Position numbers and translations under genes: made by a program. The notes beneath the pieces are model-generated. The model saw nothing but the letters and a program-made list of their open reading frames with translations, was not told the origin of the DNA and searched no databases. Below are positions 28,215 through 37,920 of a stretch of DNA of 64,000 bases, one piece after another; position 1 is the first letter of the stretch; each line of letters opens with the position of its first letter. The stretch comes from Demequina aurantiaca (GTDB lineage: Bacteria > Actinomycetota > Actinomycetes > Actinomycetales > Demequinaceae), in NCBI RefSeq assembly GCF_000975135.1, contig NZ_BBRF01000001.1:1366380-1430379 (forward strand). The letters are read 5' to 3'.

Positions 28215-29576
28215 CTAGGCGAATAGCGTCTGCCCGATGTACGCGCCGTCCGGTCCCAACTCGGAACCCAGCGGGATCCCTGGGGGAACCGCGAACAGGG
28301 CCGAGCCGGTAGTACGCAGGTACTCGACGGTCATCAGGTCATCGCGTGCCATGCGCTCCTGGATCGGCACGAACTGAGTGCGTGGATCGCGCACGTACGC
28401 CAGGAAGAACAGCCCCGCGTCCAGCCGCCCCAGGTTGTCGGCGCCGTCGGTGAAGTTGTATCCACGGCGCAGCATGACCGCCCCGCCATTGTGGTCGGGG
28501 TGAGCGATCGCGATATGGCTGTCGGGGGCGATCAGCGGCTCGCCGTCGCGGCCCTCGCGCTCAAAGTCGGGATCGGTGAACTCGCCTCCGCCTGACAGCG
28601 GCGCGCCGCTGCCCTTGGTGCGCCCCACCAGAGCTTCCTGCTCGCCCAACGATGTGCGGTCCCAGATCTCCGCGAGAATTCGAATCCGCCGTGCGACGAG
28701 GTAGGAGCCGCCGCCCATCCAGGCCTGGCCGTCCTCTGGCTCGGACCACAGCCACTTGTTGACCAACTCGGTCTCCTCGGCGCGCATATTGTGCGTGCCG
28801 TCCTTGAAGCCCATGAAGTTGCGGGGAGTGACCTGGTCCGAGGTGGTCGACGAGGTCCGCCCAAACCCGAGCTGGCTCCACTTGATGGCCGCGGCGCCAA
28901 AGGCGATGCGTGACAGGTTGCGGATCGCGTGCACGGCCACCTGTGGGTCGTCCGAGCAGGCCTGTATGCAGATGTCCCCACCCACGAAGGTGGGGTCCAG
29001 GGTGTCGCCAGCGAACTTTGGCAGGTCAATCAGTTGGTCCGGTCGCTTGTCCGCGAGCCCAAACCGATCCTCGCCGTCCTTCTCAAACAGTGTGGGGCCG
29101 AATCCAAAGGTGATGGTCAGCTTGGCGGCGGGTAGGTCTAGCGCCTCACCGGTGTCGTCCGGGGGAGCGGCGTAGTTGCCCCCCGCAGCACCGGTGCCGA
29201 GCTCCGAGCCGGCCATGAGCGTCGCGGCCGCCTGCGACCATCGACGCAGCAGGGCAATGAGTTCGTCGCGCGACGACGTGGTGACGTCGAAGGCCGCAAA
29301 GTGCATGCGGTCCTGCTGTGAGGTGACGATGCCGCTCTGGTGGTCGCCCAGGAACTCATAGGACGCCGTGGTCGTCGTGGGAGCCGTGCTGCGGCCCACC
29401 GCAAACCCGCCGGCGCCCGCGACGGCCGCCGCGCCGACGACGGCGCCCGTGACGCCAAAGACCGTGCGACGCGAGAGGCCCGAGCCGTGGGCAGCATCGG
29501 CCGCCTGGGCATCGTCCGTGGTTCCATCCGTTGCGTCAGAAACGTCGGACGACTCGGGCTTCTCGGCGTCGGTCAT
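28215..29576 (-). CDS. efeB: Tat-exported DyP-type haem peroxidase, EfeB
   Basis: 453 residues from the ATG at 29576. The Tat signal is near residues 35-65 (SRRTVFG followed by an Ala/Gly/Val helix). DyP motifs: the G-x-x-D-G loop GFKDGT, with a later distal Arg and the proximal haem His region. As the third gene of efeUOB it would work outside the membrane, oxidising Fe(II) or taking iron from haem. 62 bp separate it from efeO. Confidence 0.92.
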   Translation of the reverse strand: MTDAEKPESSDVSDATDGTTDDAQAADAAHGSGLSRRTVFGVTGAVVGAAAVAGAGGFAVGRSTAPTTTTASYEFLGDHQSGIVTSQQDRMHFAAFDVTTSSRDELIALLRRWSQAAATLMAGSELGTGAAGGNYAAPPDDTGEALDLPAAKLTITFGFGPTLFEKDGEDRFGLADKRPDQLIDLPKFAGDTLDPTFVGGDICIQACSDDPQVAVHAIRNLSRIAFGAAAIKWSQLGFGRTSSTTSDQVTPRNFMGFKDGTHNMRAEETELVNKWLWSEPEDGQAWMGGGSYLVARRIRILAEIWDRTSLGEQEALVGRTKGSGAPLSGGGEFTDPDFEREGRDGEPLIAPDSHIAIAHPDHNGGAVMLRRGYNFTDGADNLGRLDAGLFFLAYVRDPRTQFVPIQERMARDDLMTVEYLRTTGSALFAVPPGIPLGSELGPDGAYIGQTLFA

Positions 29577-29638
29577 GGGGTCATTGTTCCAAACGCGCGG
29601 GGTGCCACGAAACACGCCGCGTTACCCGACCCCTTCAT

Positions 29639-30793
29639 TTAGAGAACCGCGGCTGCAGTCAGGCGTGACAGCGGCTCGCCCAGGGCGTCCACGGCGCGCG
29701 CAAGTTCCTGGATCTGATCGTCGGTGAGGTCCGTGTAGTACGTGAAGCCGTCCTCGACCGAGCCCTGCGCCGCGAGGAGCACCTGCACGGCATCGAAGCG
29801 CGCGTCGAGCTCCGTCGCCAGGTCGGGGTCTGTCTGCTCGAGCACGGGGCGCAGCACCCCAAATGCGACCGATGCGCCATCGAGGTTTGCCTGGAAGTCC
29901 CACAGGTCGGTGTGCGACCAGGCTTCCTCCTCGCCGGTGATCTTGCCAGCGGCAACCTCGTCGAGGAGCTCCTTGGCGCCATTGCCGATCTGGAAGGCGT
30001 CGATCTTGAAGTCCTCAGCATTGACGCGCTTGTTCAGTTCGGCGGTGTCAGAGACAAGGCGGTCGGTGAGCGCCTGGCGCTCCTCCTGGGTGAGCTCGTA
30101 GCCCTCCGCGGGCGGGAACAGGTTCTTCTCGATGTGGTGCCAGCCGGTCCACTCCTCGTTCTCCGCGAGGTCGGCCTCGCGCAGGTCCATGGACGGGTCC
30201 AGGTCGCCAAAGGCCTCGGCGACGGGCTCGATGCGCTCCCAGTGCACGCGGGTGTCCGCGTACATGTCGGCGGCCGCCTGGTCGTCGCCCGCGAGGTACG
30301 CGTCGGCGAAGGCGTCAGTTTTGGTCACGAGCGTCGCAACCTGGTCGCGAACATAAAGCAGGTACTGGTCGGACGCCGCTTGGAGCTGTTCGCCAATCTC
30401 GCCCGTGGGGCCGACCTCTTCGCCGGAGTCGGTGACAGTGAATGCTGCCTGGATGCCGTCGCCCACCATGCCCGGCTTGCAGGCGGTGATGTAGTCGCCG
30501 GCGGGGACCTGGGCGACGAGCTCGCGTGACAGGCCGGGACCGATGTTCTCCACCTCGGTGATGATGCGCAGTCCGTCGTCCGCGAGCAGATAGAACTCCG
30601 TGACGTCATCGCCGTCATTGGTGACCTTGAACACCATCGAACCCGAGGGGGCCGTGTTGGTGGTCAGCTCACAACCGTCGGAGGTGGAGGACACATCGAT
30701 CGTGCCGTCGGCGGAGGAGGTGTCGTTGGATACGCAGCCGCTGAGGGCGAGCGTGCCGAGGGCGAGCGCGGGCAGGACAAGACGGGCGTTCAT
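29639..30793 (-). CDS. efeO: EfeO iron-binding lipoprotein (cupredoxin plus M75 domains)
   Basis: 384 residues from the ATG at 30793. The lipobox LALSGC places the lipidated Cys at residue 20. A cupredoxin-like domain (about 25-130) is followed by an imelysin/M75 domain with the HxxE metal motif in WHHIEKNL. It binds periplasm-side iron for transfer to the EfeU permease, whose gene ends 25 bp upstream. The longer frame to 30916 overlaps efeU and is rejected. Confidence 0.93.
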   Translation of the reverse strand: MNARLVLPALALGTLALSGCVSNDTSSADGTIDVSSTSDGCELTTNTAPSGSMVFKVTNDGDDVTEFYLLADDGLRIITEVENIGPGLSRELVAQVPAGDYITACKPGMVGDGIQAAFTVTDSGEEVGPTGEIGEQLQAASDQYLLYVRDQVATLVTKTDAFADAYLAGDDQAAADMYADTRVHWERIEPVAEAFGDLDPSMDLREADLAENEEWTGWHHIEKNLFPPAEGYELTQEERQALTDRLVSDTAELNKRVNAEDFKIDAFQIGNGAKELLDEVAAGKITGEEEAWSHTDLWDFQANLDGASVAFGVLRPVLEQTDPDLATELDARFDAVQVLLAAQGSVEDGFTYYTDLTDDQIQELARAVDALGEPLSRLTAAAVL

Positions 30794-30818
30794 GGGGATT
30801 CCTTGAGGTTGAGTGGTG

Positions 30819-31694
30819 CTAGGCGGTGGTGGTCGTGAGAGGCGCGCTGGTGGCTGGCGCCGACGGTTCGGGCTTGGTGGCGGGACGCTTGGGGCCGCCA
30901 AATGCCATGCGTACAAACAGCCACATGACAGGAACTACGTAGGCGACCCAGGCGATGGCCTGGAGCACGGTGGTCGCGGAGGAGAAGTTGAAGATGCCCT
31001 TCAGTGCGGTGCCGTACCAGGAGCTGGGCGGCACCTGGGCGCTGACGTCGAAGGCGAGGTTGTTCAGGCCGGGCAAGATACCGGCCTCCTGTAGGTCGTG
31101 AATGCCGTACGCGAGCACGCCGCCGGCCACAATCACGAGGAAGACTCCGGTCCACTGGAAGAATGCGCGCAGGTTGAGTTTCACCGCGCCGCGGTAGATG
31201 AGGTATCCCAGGGCGATCGCAGTGAGCAGACCGAGGACCGCTCCCGTGATGGGCCCAGTACTTGACCCCGCAGCTTCGATGCCGGCCCACAGGAAGAGCG
31301 CGGTTTCGAGTCCCTCGCGGCCCACCGCGATGAGCGCCATGCCGACGATCGCGCCCTTGCCGACCGCGATGGCCTTCTCGAGCGCGGTCTCGAGGTTGGT
31401 CTTCAGGAAGCGGGCGGTCTTGCCCATCCAGAAGATCATCCAGGTGATCAGCCCCACGGCGACGATGCTGAGCGTGCCGCCGATGGCTTCCTGGGCTTCA
31501 AAGCTCAGTCCCTGAGGTCCGAGGGTGAGGATCGCGCCGAACGCGAAGGAGACGATAACGGCGATGCCGATGCCCAACCACACCTGGGGGAGGAGCTCGC
31601 GACGGTTGGTCTTGACGAGGTACGCCACCAGGATGCCAATGACAAGTGCAGCCTCGAGGCCTTCTCGCAGGCCGATCAGGTAGTTCGCGAACAC
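30819..31694 (-). CDS. efeU: EfeU (FTR1-type) high-affinity iron permease
   Basis: 291 residues from a GTG at 31694. Seven membrane helices with the two iron-handling REGLE motifs (GLREGLEAALV near residue 10 and GREGLETALFLW near residue 135). It carries ferric iron across the membrane. First gene of efeUOB; a DtxR-type box lies 32 bp upstream of its start. The C-terminus ends in a Pro/Ala/Thr tail. Confidence 0.94.
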   Translation of the reverse strand: MFANYLIGLREGLEAALVIGILVAYLVKTNRRELLPQVWLGIGIAVIVSFAFGAILTLGPQGLSFEAQEAIGGTLSIVAVGLITWMIFWMGKTARFLKTNLETALEKAIAVGKGAIVGMALIAVGREGLETALFLWAGIEAAGSSTGPITGAVLGLLTAIALGYLIYRGAVKLNLRAFFQWTGVFLVIVAGGVLAYGIHDLQEAGILPGLNNLAFDVSAQVPPSSWYGTALKGIFNFSSATTVLQAIAWVAYVVPVMWLFVRMAFGGPKRPATKPEPSAPATSAPLTTTTA

Positions 31695-31725
31695 GGCGTC
31701 GCCTCTCACACATGGGGACACGAAA

Positions 31726-31744
31726 TAAGGATTGCCTTACCTCA
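31726..31744 (-). promoter_or_regulatory. DtxR/IdeR-type iron box upstream of efeU
   Basis: On the minus strand the 19-mer TGAGGTAAGGCAATCCTTA matches 14 of 19 positions of the iron-box consensus TTAGGTTAGGCTAACCTAA, including the AGGT-AGGC-CCT core. It precedes efeU by 31 bp, so iron-loaded DtxR/IdeR would repress efeUOB. The consensus is established knowledge; the regulation is inferred. Confidence 0.75.
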
Positions 31745-31971
31745 TTACCGCGAGCGTAGGGGATGGGCGACCGCGTGTCAAAGAAAAGAAACGGTGGTGT
31801 TGCTTAAATGCCGGCGGCCGATGCCGGGGCTAGGTGGAGTGCCGTCTGAGCCGGGCGCCCTGCGCCCCAGTGGTACGTGAGTGCGGATGTAGGTGCCAAA
31901 ACCGCAGCCATGGACCGCAGGGAAACACGGGCGCTGCTAGAGGGTGGCACGAAGGGGCGTGACGGTCGTGA

Positions 31972-33774
31972 CTACGAGGCGTCGGTGACCGCGGCGATGT
32001 CCGCGATCTCGCAGATGGCCGTGCCCGAGCTGACCGATGCGCCGACGGCGGCCGTCAGTCCGCGCACGGTGCCCCCCTTGTGCGCCACGAGGGGCTGCTC
32101 CATCTTCATGGCCTCGAGGACCACGATCAAGTCGCCTGCGGCCACAGTTGCGCCGTCCTCGACGGCCACCTTCACGATGGTGCCCTGCATAGGTGACGTC
32201 AGCGTGGTTCCCGTTGCCGCGCGCGCCGAGCCCGCGGGCTTGCGTGCGCCACGGCGGGTAGGGCCCGGCCTGCGGCCACCCGCACGACCGGCCTGGGCCA
32301 GGGCGGCGGGGAGAACCACCTCGAGGCGCTTGCCGCCCACCTCGACAACAACACGCTCGGTTGCCTCTGACTCATCGTCATCGGCGCCATTGGCGGGTGC
32401 CTTGCCCAACCCAGCCACGACATCGGCGAAGTCGGACTCGATCCACGTGGTGAAGACGCCAAAGTTTCCGTCGGCCGCCGCGAACTCGGGGGCGTTCAGT
32501 ACCGCACGGTGGAAGGGCAGCACGGTGGGCATGCCTTCGACGATCATCTCCGACAGCGCCCGGCGCGCCCGTGCGATGGCCTGCTCGCGGGTCGAGCCGG
32601 TCACGATGACCTTGGCAATCATGGAGTCGAAGTTGCCGGAGACGGTGTCGCCCTGAACGACGCCGGCGTCGACGCGCACGCCGGGTCCCGACGGGAAATG
32701 CAGGCGCGAGATGCGGCCGGGGGCGGGCATGAAGTTCGCTCCCGGGTCCTCGCCGTTGATGCGGAACTCGATGGAGTGGCCGCGGGTGACGGGGTTCAGG
32801 TTGGAGATCGGCTCGCCTGCGGCGATGCGGAACTGCTCGACGACCAGGTCCACGCCGGTGACCTCCTCGGTCACGGGGTGCTCCACCTGCAGGCGGGTGT
32901 TGACCTCAAGGAAGCTGATGGTGCCATCGGTGCCCACGAGGAACTCGCACGTGCCAGCGCCCTGGTAGCCGGCCTCGCGCAGGATGTTCTCGCTGGCCTC
33001 GATGAGCCTGGCGTTCTGCTCGTCGGTCAGGAATGGTGCGGGCGCCTCCTCGACAAGCTTCTGGTGGCGGCGCTGCAGGGAGCAATCCCGGGTGGACACC
33101 ACGACGACGTTGCCGTGAGCATCCGCGAGGCACTGCGTCTCTACGTGCCGCGGCTTGTCGAGGAAGCGCTCCACAAAGCACTCGCCGCGACCAAAGGCGG
33201 CAATCGCCTCGCGGGTGGCTGAGTCGAAGAGCTCGGGGATTTCCTCGCGGGTGCGCGCGACCTTGAGACCACGGCCGCCGCCGCCAAAAGCTGCCTTGAT
33301 GGCCACGGGGAGACCGAACTCGTCGGCAAAGGCCACCACTTCATCGGCCGATGCTGCGGGTTCCTTGGTGCCTGGCACCAGGGGGGCGCCGGCTCGCTGG
33401 GCGATGTGACGCGCGCTGACCTTGTCGCCGAGGCCCTCGATCGCCGCGGGGCTGGGGCCGATCCACACCAGGCCGGCGTCGATCACGGCGCGCGCGAAAT
33501 CGGCGTTCTCGGCAAGGAAGCCGTAGCCGGGGTGAACGGCCTCGGCTCCTGAGCGGTGAGCGAGCGCGATGATCTTGTCGATATCCAGGTACGTCTCGCG
33601 GGCGAGTGCTCCTTCTAGCGAAAAGGCGTCATCCGCCAGGCGCACGTGGGGAGCCTCGCGGTCCGGGTTCGCGTACACGGCGATGGATCGGAGCCCCGCG
33701 TCGGCGCAAGCGCGAATGATGCGGACGGCGATCTCGCCACGATTGGCGATGAGGACACTAGAGAAGGCGGGCAC
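31972..33774 (-). CDS. accA3: Acyl-CoA carboxylase alpha subunit (biotin carboxylase plus BCCP)
   Basis: 600 residues from a GTG at 33774 with a GGCGGA ribosome site; the frame open to 33849 is longer but unnecessary. Biotin carboxylase N-terminal motif [18 protein letters not shown]-grasp domain with GGGGRGLK and EMNTR-like [15 protein letters not shown], then a basic Gly/Pro/Arg linker (about 510-540) and a C-terminal BCCP with EAMKMEQ, whose Lys is biotinylated. It supplies carboxybiotin to AccD-type subunits. Position near maf, accE, accD and birA matches mycobacterial accA3. Confidence 0.93.
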   Translation of the reverse strand: MPAFSSVLIANRGEIAVRIIRACADAGLRSIAVYANPDREAPHVRLADDAFSLEGALARETYLDIDKIIALAHRSGAEAVHPGYGFLAENADFARAVIDAGLVWIGPSPAAIEGLGDKVSARHIAQRAGAPLVPGTKEPAASADEVVAFADEFGLPVAIKAAFGGGGRGLKVARTREEIPELFDSATREAIAAFGRGECFVERFLDKPRHVETQCLADAHGNVVVVSTRDCSLQRRHQKLVEEAPAPFLTDEQNARLIEASENILREAGYQGAGTCEFLVGTDGTISFLEVNTRLQVEHPVTEEVTGVDLVVEQFRIAAGEPISNLNPVTRGHSIEFRINGEDPGANFMPAPGRISRLHFPSGPGVRVDAGVVQGDTVSGNFDSMIAKVIVTGSTREQAIARARRALSEMIVEGMPTVLPFHRAVLNAPEFAAADGNFGVFTTWIESDFADVVAGLGKAPANGADDDESEATERVVVEVGGKRLEVVLPAALAQAGRAGGRRPGPTRRGARKPAGSARAATGTTLTSPMQGTIVKVAVEDGATVAAGDLIVVLEAMKMEQPLVAHKGGTVRGLTAAVGASVSSGTAICEIADIAAVTDAS

Positions 33775-33956
33775 TCCGCCACGGTAGCGCGCGGGCCTCC
33801 GATGCGACGATCTCTGGCGGCGGTTCTCGCCAAGTTTGGAAGCGAACATAAGTGCTTGCGTCGCGTTTTGGTGGGATCACACAAGGAAATTGGGTGAAAA
33901 TGCGGCTACGGCCGCGTAGGTTGTGTGCCGTCCACAAAGAGATGCGGTGGTGGCGA

Positions 33957-34493
33957 TCAGTTATTGGCCGGAGCACCGCCGCGCGATGCCTCCCAAACGC
34001 GCTCGCCGTCGTGCATGGCCTCGGTCGGTCGTAGCCCGAGGTTCTCCGCGACGCGTGACGATGCGCGGTGGTTGGGCCGGATGAAGGCGCGGAGGCGCCT
34101 CACCTCTTGAGTGTTCAGCCAGGTCACCATCGCGGCGGCCGCCTCGGAGGCGGCGCCGGTCCGCTGTGCGTCGGGAGTGATGAGCCACGCCAGATCCGCA
34201 ACCAATTCGTCCTCCTCATGCGTCAGTGTCGCCTGCACATAGCCGATGGCGCCGCGAGTATCGGTCGTGCGAACGATCCAATTGAGCCAGCCGGCATCGT
34301 CCGCGGGGGAGTGGCCGGCGCTCTGCCGGCCGTAACGCTCGCGCAGGGAATCGACGGTGGGTGGCTCTCCGCCGGTGTACTCATAGAGGCTGAGAGGCGC
34401 GAGGACTGTCGTCATCTCCACGGCATGGTGGACCGCCAGCGGTTCAAGGCTAAAGCGCTCCGTCTCGAGCTCAATCGCTCGCGGCCAGGTCAT
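33957..34493 (-). CDS. GNAT-family N-acetyltransferase (RimJ/RimL-like)
   Basis: 178 residues, starting inside the maf stop (ATGA overlap). It begins with the RimJ/RimL-type opening (IELETERFSLEPL) and contains the acetyl-CoA loop region, LAWLITPDAQRTGAASEAAAAMV, a degenerate form of Q/RxxGxG/A, and a C-terminal ENLGLRPTE. It transfers an acetyl group to an unknown amine or protein N-terminus. Coupled to maf, itself between the two acyl-CoA carboxylase loci. Confidence 0.82.
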   Translation of the reverse strand: MTWPRAIELETERFSLEPLAVHHAVEMTTVLAPLSLYEYTGGEPPTVDSLRERYGRQSAGHSPADDAGWLNWIVRTTDTRGAIGYVQATLTHEEDELVADLAWLITPDAQRTGAASEAAAAMVTWLNTQEVRRLRAFIRPNHRASSRVAENLGLRPTEAMHDGERVWEASRGGAPANN

Positions 34494-35155
34494 AGCGATG
34501 TGCCGCCTGACGAGGAGGTGCGAAGCTCGTGAATGGCGACGCCCAGCTCGAGCAACAGTTCCCGGAGCAGCGGCAGGCTCACACCCACCACACCGTGATA
34601 GTCGCCTTCGATCGCCGTCACGTAGGGGCCGCCGATGCCATCCACGGTGAACGCTCCGGCCACCTGTAGGGGCTCCCCGGTAGCGATGTAGGCGTCGATC
34701 TCCGCGTCGCTCAGATCGGCGAAGTGCACCACGGTAGACGAGGTGGCGCCCAGGGTCCCGGAGGAGCCATCGTCACGGTCGTCGATCAGCCAGTGGCCGC
34801 TGTGGAGGGTGCCGGAAGAACCGCGCATCGCATGCCAGCGCTCGCGGGCGTTCTCGGCCGTCTGGGGCTTGCCCAGGATCTCGCCGTTGATCTCCAGCAT
34901 CGAGTCGCAGCCCAGCACGATGGCGTCGGTGCCATTGGTATTCGACACCTCTTGAGCCTTGGCGCGTGCCAGGGCGAGCACGGCATCGGCGGGGGAGAGG
35001 TCGCCGAGGCCGGCGGCGGCGTGCGATGCGCGGGTGGCCGCCAGCACCGCATCCTCGTCCACATCGCTGACGATGACGCGTGGGTGGATGCCTGCCGCGC
35101 GCAGCGTGCTGAGGCGGGCGGGGGATTGCGAGGCGAGCACAAAAGAAACGGTCAT
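34490..35155 (-). CDS. maf: Maf-family nucleoside triphosphate pyrophosphatase
   Basis: 221 residues. The family's opening VLASQSPARLSTLRAAG (SxxR pattern) and the DSMLEINGEILGKP segment are present, with a conserved acidic patch. Maf proteins hydrolyse non-canonical or modified nucleotides such as dTTP/UTP or m5CTP analogues. Position between accA3 and accE/accD is as in M. tuberculosis (Rv3282). Confidence 0.93.
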   Translation of the reverse strand: MTVSFVLASQSPARLSTLRAAGIHPRVIVSDVDEDAVLAATRASHAAAGLGDLSPADAVLALARAKAQEVSNTNGTDAIVLGCDSMLEINGEILGKPQTAENARERWHAMRGSSGTLHSGHWLIDDRDDGSSGTLGATSSTVVHFADLSDAEIDAYIATGEPLQVAGAFTVDGIGGPYVTAIEGDYHGVVGVSLPLLRELLLELGVAIHELRTSSSGGTSL

Positions 35156-35229
35156 GGTGGCGAGCCTAACGCGGCCTCGGCTGCGCGCGTTAGGCTCTCG
35201 ATGGACTAAAAACTTTGAGAGGTTAGGGC

Positions 35230-35673
35230 ATGGCCGAACGTACTCGAGTCACACCACGTCAACTCCTGCGCCGAGTCGGAGTAGTGGGGCTCATCGCGGG
35301 CCCGTTACTCCTCATCGTGGGCGTCGCGGGTGCCATCGACGTGGCCCGCGCAGAACCGGGGGCGTCGTCCGTGGCCTACCAGGGTGTGTTCTGTGTCGCG
35401 GTAATCCTGTTTGGAATCATTATGTTGGTGCACGGCATCCTCGCGCTGAGGGCGTCGTCGCGACTGCCCGAGGTCGCCCGAGCCTCGGGGGTCAACGACT
35501 TCCTCAAGTTCGCGGCTGTCGTCGTTGCTGTGGCGAGTGGCGTTGCGATGATCGTGCTCAACGAGCCGCTGGTCGCGGTCATCGTGGCCCTGACGGCCGC
35601 GGCGGTCGTCAGCTCGCTACTCGCGACCGGCAAGGCGCTGGTGGCCACCGAGACCGGCGCCGACCACCGCTGA
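35230..35673 (+). CDS. Small four-helix membrane protein, function unknown
   Basis: 147 residues with four hydrophobic helices (about 17-38, 52-73, 90-112 and 115-135). No family is recognised. A GAGGTTAGGG ribosome site precedes the ATG. The basic N-terminus would face the cytoplasm. Its 3' 57 bp overlap the 3' end of the convergent MFS gene, so mRNAs would be complementary there. In mycobacteria no clear equivalent comes to mind at this position. Confidence 0.75.
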   Translation: MAERTRVTPRQLLRRVGVVGLIAGPLLLIVGVAGAIDVARAEPGASSVAYQGVFCVAVILFGIIMLVHGILALRASSRLPEVARASGVNDFLKFAAVVVAVASGVAMIVLNEPLVAVIVALTAAAVVSSLLATGKALVATETGADHR

Positions 35674-37302
35674 CTCGTCGACGGGGTCGTCCACCACGAC
35701 GATGCTGTCCGCCAGACCCGCCTCGACAGCCGCCGCGCGCGGCACCCGCTTGGGGATGCCGAATACCGCGATGAAGGCCGCGGCCAACGCGATTCCGGCT
35801 CCCACCCACATGGCGGTCGAGTTGCCGAGCATGTAGGCGTCCTTGGCGGCCTCCGCCAGCGCCGCTCCTTGGTCGCCCAGACTGTCCGCGACCTGAAGCC
35901 CCCCGGCGAGGGAGCTCTGGGCAGCATCGGCCGCCCGGGCGGGTAGTTCTGTGCCCGCCACCACATCACTCATGCGCGTCTGATAGCCGGCGCTGATCAT
36001 GGAGCCCAGGATTGCGACGCCGAGCGCGCCGCCCACCTGGCGCGTGGTGTTGCTCATCGCGGAACCCATGCCGGAGCGGTTCTTGGGCACGGACGACATC
36101 ATCATCGCGGTCGCAGGCGTCATCGTCAGCGACATTCCCACGATCAGCAGCCCCATGGCGCCCAACACCTCGGCGTAGGTGAGATCGGTGGGCCACTGCG
36201 ACATCCATGCGAAGCCCAACGCCACCAGGATCAGTCCGGGCGTCACGGTCCAGCGAGCGCCCAGCCGCGCCACGATGTTCGGCACGAAGGGGGTGAGGAT
36301 GAGCATCGGCAGCATGATGGGAATGAACGCGTACGCGGCGGTCAATGGCTCGTAACCCAGGACAAGCTGGAAGATCTGGCTATTGCCAAAGAACGCCGCC
36401 ATCATCGCGAAGAACGCGAGCGTGACGGCGAGCGCAGAGACGGCGAAGCTGGGGTTCTTGAATAGGCGCAGGTCCAGCAACGGGAATGGTGCGCGCAGCT
36501 CCCAGACGATGAATGCCAGCAGGCCCGCCGCTCCGATGCCGAGCGCGATCAGCACCTCGGTGGAGCCCAATCCCTTGAGAGGGGACTCCATGATGCCGAA
36601 CACGATTCCCGTCAGCGCGATGGTGACGAACAGTCCGCCCCACCAGTCCACGGGGTTGCGATTCTCGTCGCGCGAGTTGGGGACGATGAGCGCGACCCCC
36701 ACCAGAGACGCGACGGCGACGACGGCGCTGAGAATGAACAGTGAGTGCCAGCTGAAGGACTCGAGTAGGAACCCAGACGCGATCGAGCCCAGGATCATCC
36801 CGGCTGAAGAGATGGCGGACCAGATGGCGATGGCCTTGGTGCGCTCGGACTTGGGAAAGACCACGTTGACGGTGGACAGCGTGTTGGGCATGACGAGCGC
36901 GGCGCCGAGGCCCATCACGGCACGTGTGCCGATCACCTCGGCGGGTGAGCCAGCGAAGGCCGCAGCGTAGGCCGCGGCGATGGCGTAGATCGCGAGGCCG
37001 ATGATCATGAGCTTGGCGCGGCCGTAGCGGTCCGAGATTCCCGCCGCCACCATCAGCAGCGAGGCAAACACCAGGGTGAAAGCCTCGACAATCCAGGTCA
37101 GGTCGAGCTGCGAGGCGCCCAGGTCGCGTGCCAACGAGGGCAGCGCGAGGTTGAGGCTGGAGTTGGCGAGCACCACCGTGAGGAGTGTGGTGCACAGCAC
37201 CGCCAGAATCGTCCAGCGACGGCGGAACACGTCGGGAGCGATACCCTCGGCCTCGGCTTGCGCCTGGAGGACGGTGACGCTCGTGGTGACGGGCTTGGCC
37301 AT
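35617..37302 (-). CDS. DHA2-family (14-TM) MFS drug/proton antiporter
   Basis: 561 residues from the ATG at 37302, with a strong AGGAGA ribosome site. About 14 membrane helices, the MFS motif A-like loop (GISDRYGRAKLM) and the DHA motif C region (GMILGSIASGFLLE), consistent with the EmrB/QacA group. Exports cationic or lipophilic drugs. It is divergent from a MarR regulator across a 144-bp region with a palindrome. The last 57 bp overlap a convergent gene. Confidence 0.92.
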   Translation of the reverse strand: MAKPVTTSVTVLQAQAEAEGIAPDVFRRRWTILAVLCTTLLTVVLANSSLNLALPSLARDLGASQLDLTWIVEAFTLVFASLLMVAAGISDRYGRAKLMIIGLAIYAIAAAYAAAFAGSPAEVIGTRAVMGLGAALVMPNTLSTVNVVFPKSERTKAIAIWSAISSAGMILGSIASGFLLESFSWHSLFILSAVVAVASLVGVALIVPNSRDENRNPVDWWGGLFVTIALTGIVFGIMESPLKGLGSTEVLIALGIGAAGLLAFIVWELRAPFPLLDLRLFKNPSFAVSALAVTLAFFAMMAAFFGNSQIFQLVLGYEPLTAAYAFIPIMLPMLILTPFVPNIVARLGARWTVTPGLILVALGFAWMSQWPTDLTYAEVLGAMGLLIVGMSLTMTPATAMMMSSVPKNRSGMGSAMSNTTRQVGGALGVAILGSMISAGYQTRMSDVVAGTELPARAADAAQSSLAGGLQVADSLGDQGAALAEAAKDAYMLGNSTAMWVGAGIALAAAFIAVFGIPKRVPRAAAVEAGLADSIVVVDDPVDESAVVGAGLGGHQRLAGRE

Positions 37303-37363
37303 GCAGTTCTCCTGAAATTTCTCGAGTGAACGCGCGTCGCTGCGCCGGGGGAATGTCATCAGA

Positions 37364-37386
37364 ATACTTTATGTTTTATGAACTAT
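37364..37386. promoter_or_regulatory. Candidate MarR operator between MFS and marR genes
   Basis: A 23-bp AT-rich imperfect palindrome; the outer halves read ATAcTTtAT and ATgAAcTAT (7 of 9 paired positions) around GTTTT. It stands out against the GC-rich background and lies 62 bp upstream of the MFS start and 60 bp upstream of marR, where a repressor could act on both. A possible marR -10 (TATAGT) is at 37415-37420. Confidence 0.55.
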
Positions 37387-37446
37387 CAACTGACGCCTGA
37401 GAGGATGACCTCGCTATAGTTTCTTGCAAACCGAAATGGGGACCTC

Positions 37447-37887
37447 ATGGAGCGGGACGAACTGCTCGAGAACACGCTCGAATCGCTGGTGCAGTTTCTG
37501 CGCGCCTCAAACCCCAAGCAGGGCGACTCCGTTGCGACGGCGAACCTGACGCCACACCAGTTCCGCGCGCTGGTGTTCGTGCTCGTCCACGACAACGCGA
37601 CCACCACTGACCTGGCCGACTACGTGGGTGTTCACCCCAGCGTCGGCACGGGCATTGTGCAGAAGCTCGTGGGCCGCGGATACGTCACCCGCCTTGAGGA
37701 CTCGCAGGATCGCCGCATCCGCAGGCTGTCGCTCACCGATCACGGCCGCGAGTTCATCGAGGGCATTGTGGGGGCGGCACGGGAGGGGCGGCGCCGTCAG
37801 CTTCAGGTGCTCAGCGAGGAGCAGCTCGCGCAGTTCGGTGACATTCTTGAGACGCTGCGCGCGGGACTTCCCGCCACGAAAGGTTAA
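37447..37887 (+). CDS. MarR-family transcriptional regulator
   Basis: 146 residues. The winged helix-turn-helix is clear (TTTDLADYVGVHPSVGTGIVQKLVGRGYV, followed by the wing DSQDRRIRRLSLTDHG), with flanking dimerisation helices. The DxRxxR/wing pattern is intact. It is divergent from the DHA2 MFS pump and likely represses it and itself, responding to an aromatic or drug ligand. Confidence 0.9.
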   Translation: MERDELLENTLESLVQFLRASNPKQGDSVATANLTPHQFRALVFVLVHDNATTTDLADYVGVHPSVGTGIVQKLVGRGYVTRLEDSQDRRIRRLSLTDHGREFIEGIVGAAREGRRRQLQVLSEEQLAQFGDILETLRAGLPATKG

Positions 37888-37920
37888 ACCCCAGGGGGCG
37901 AACCGGCCCAGGGCATCGGC

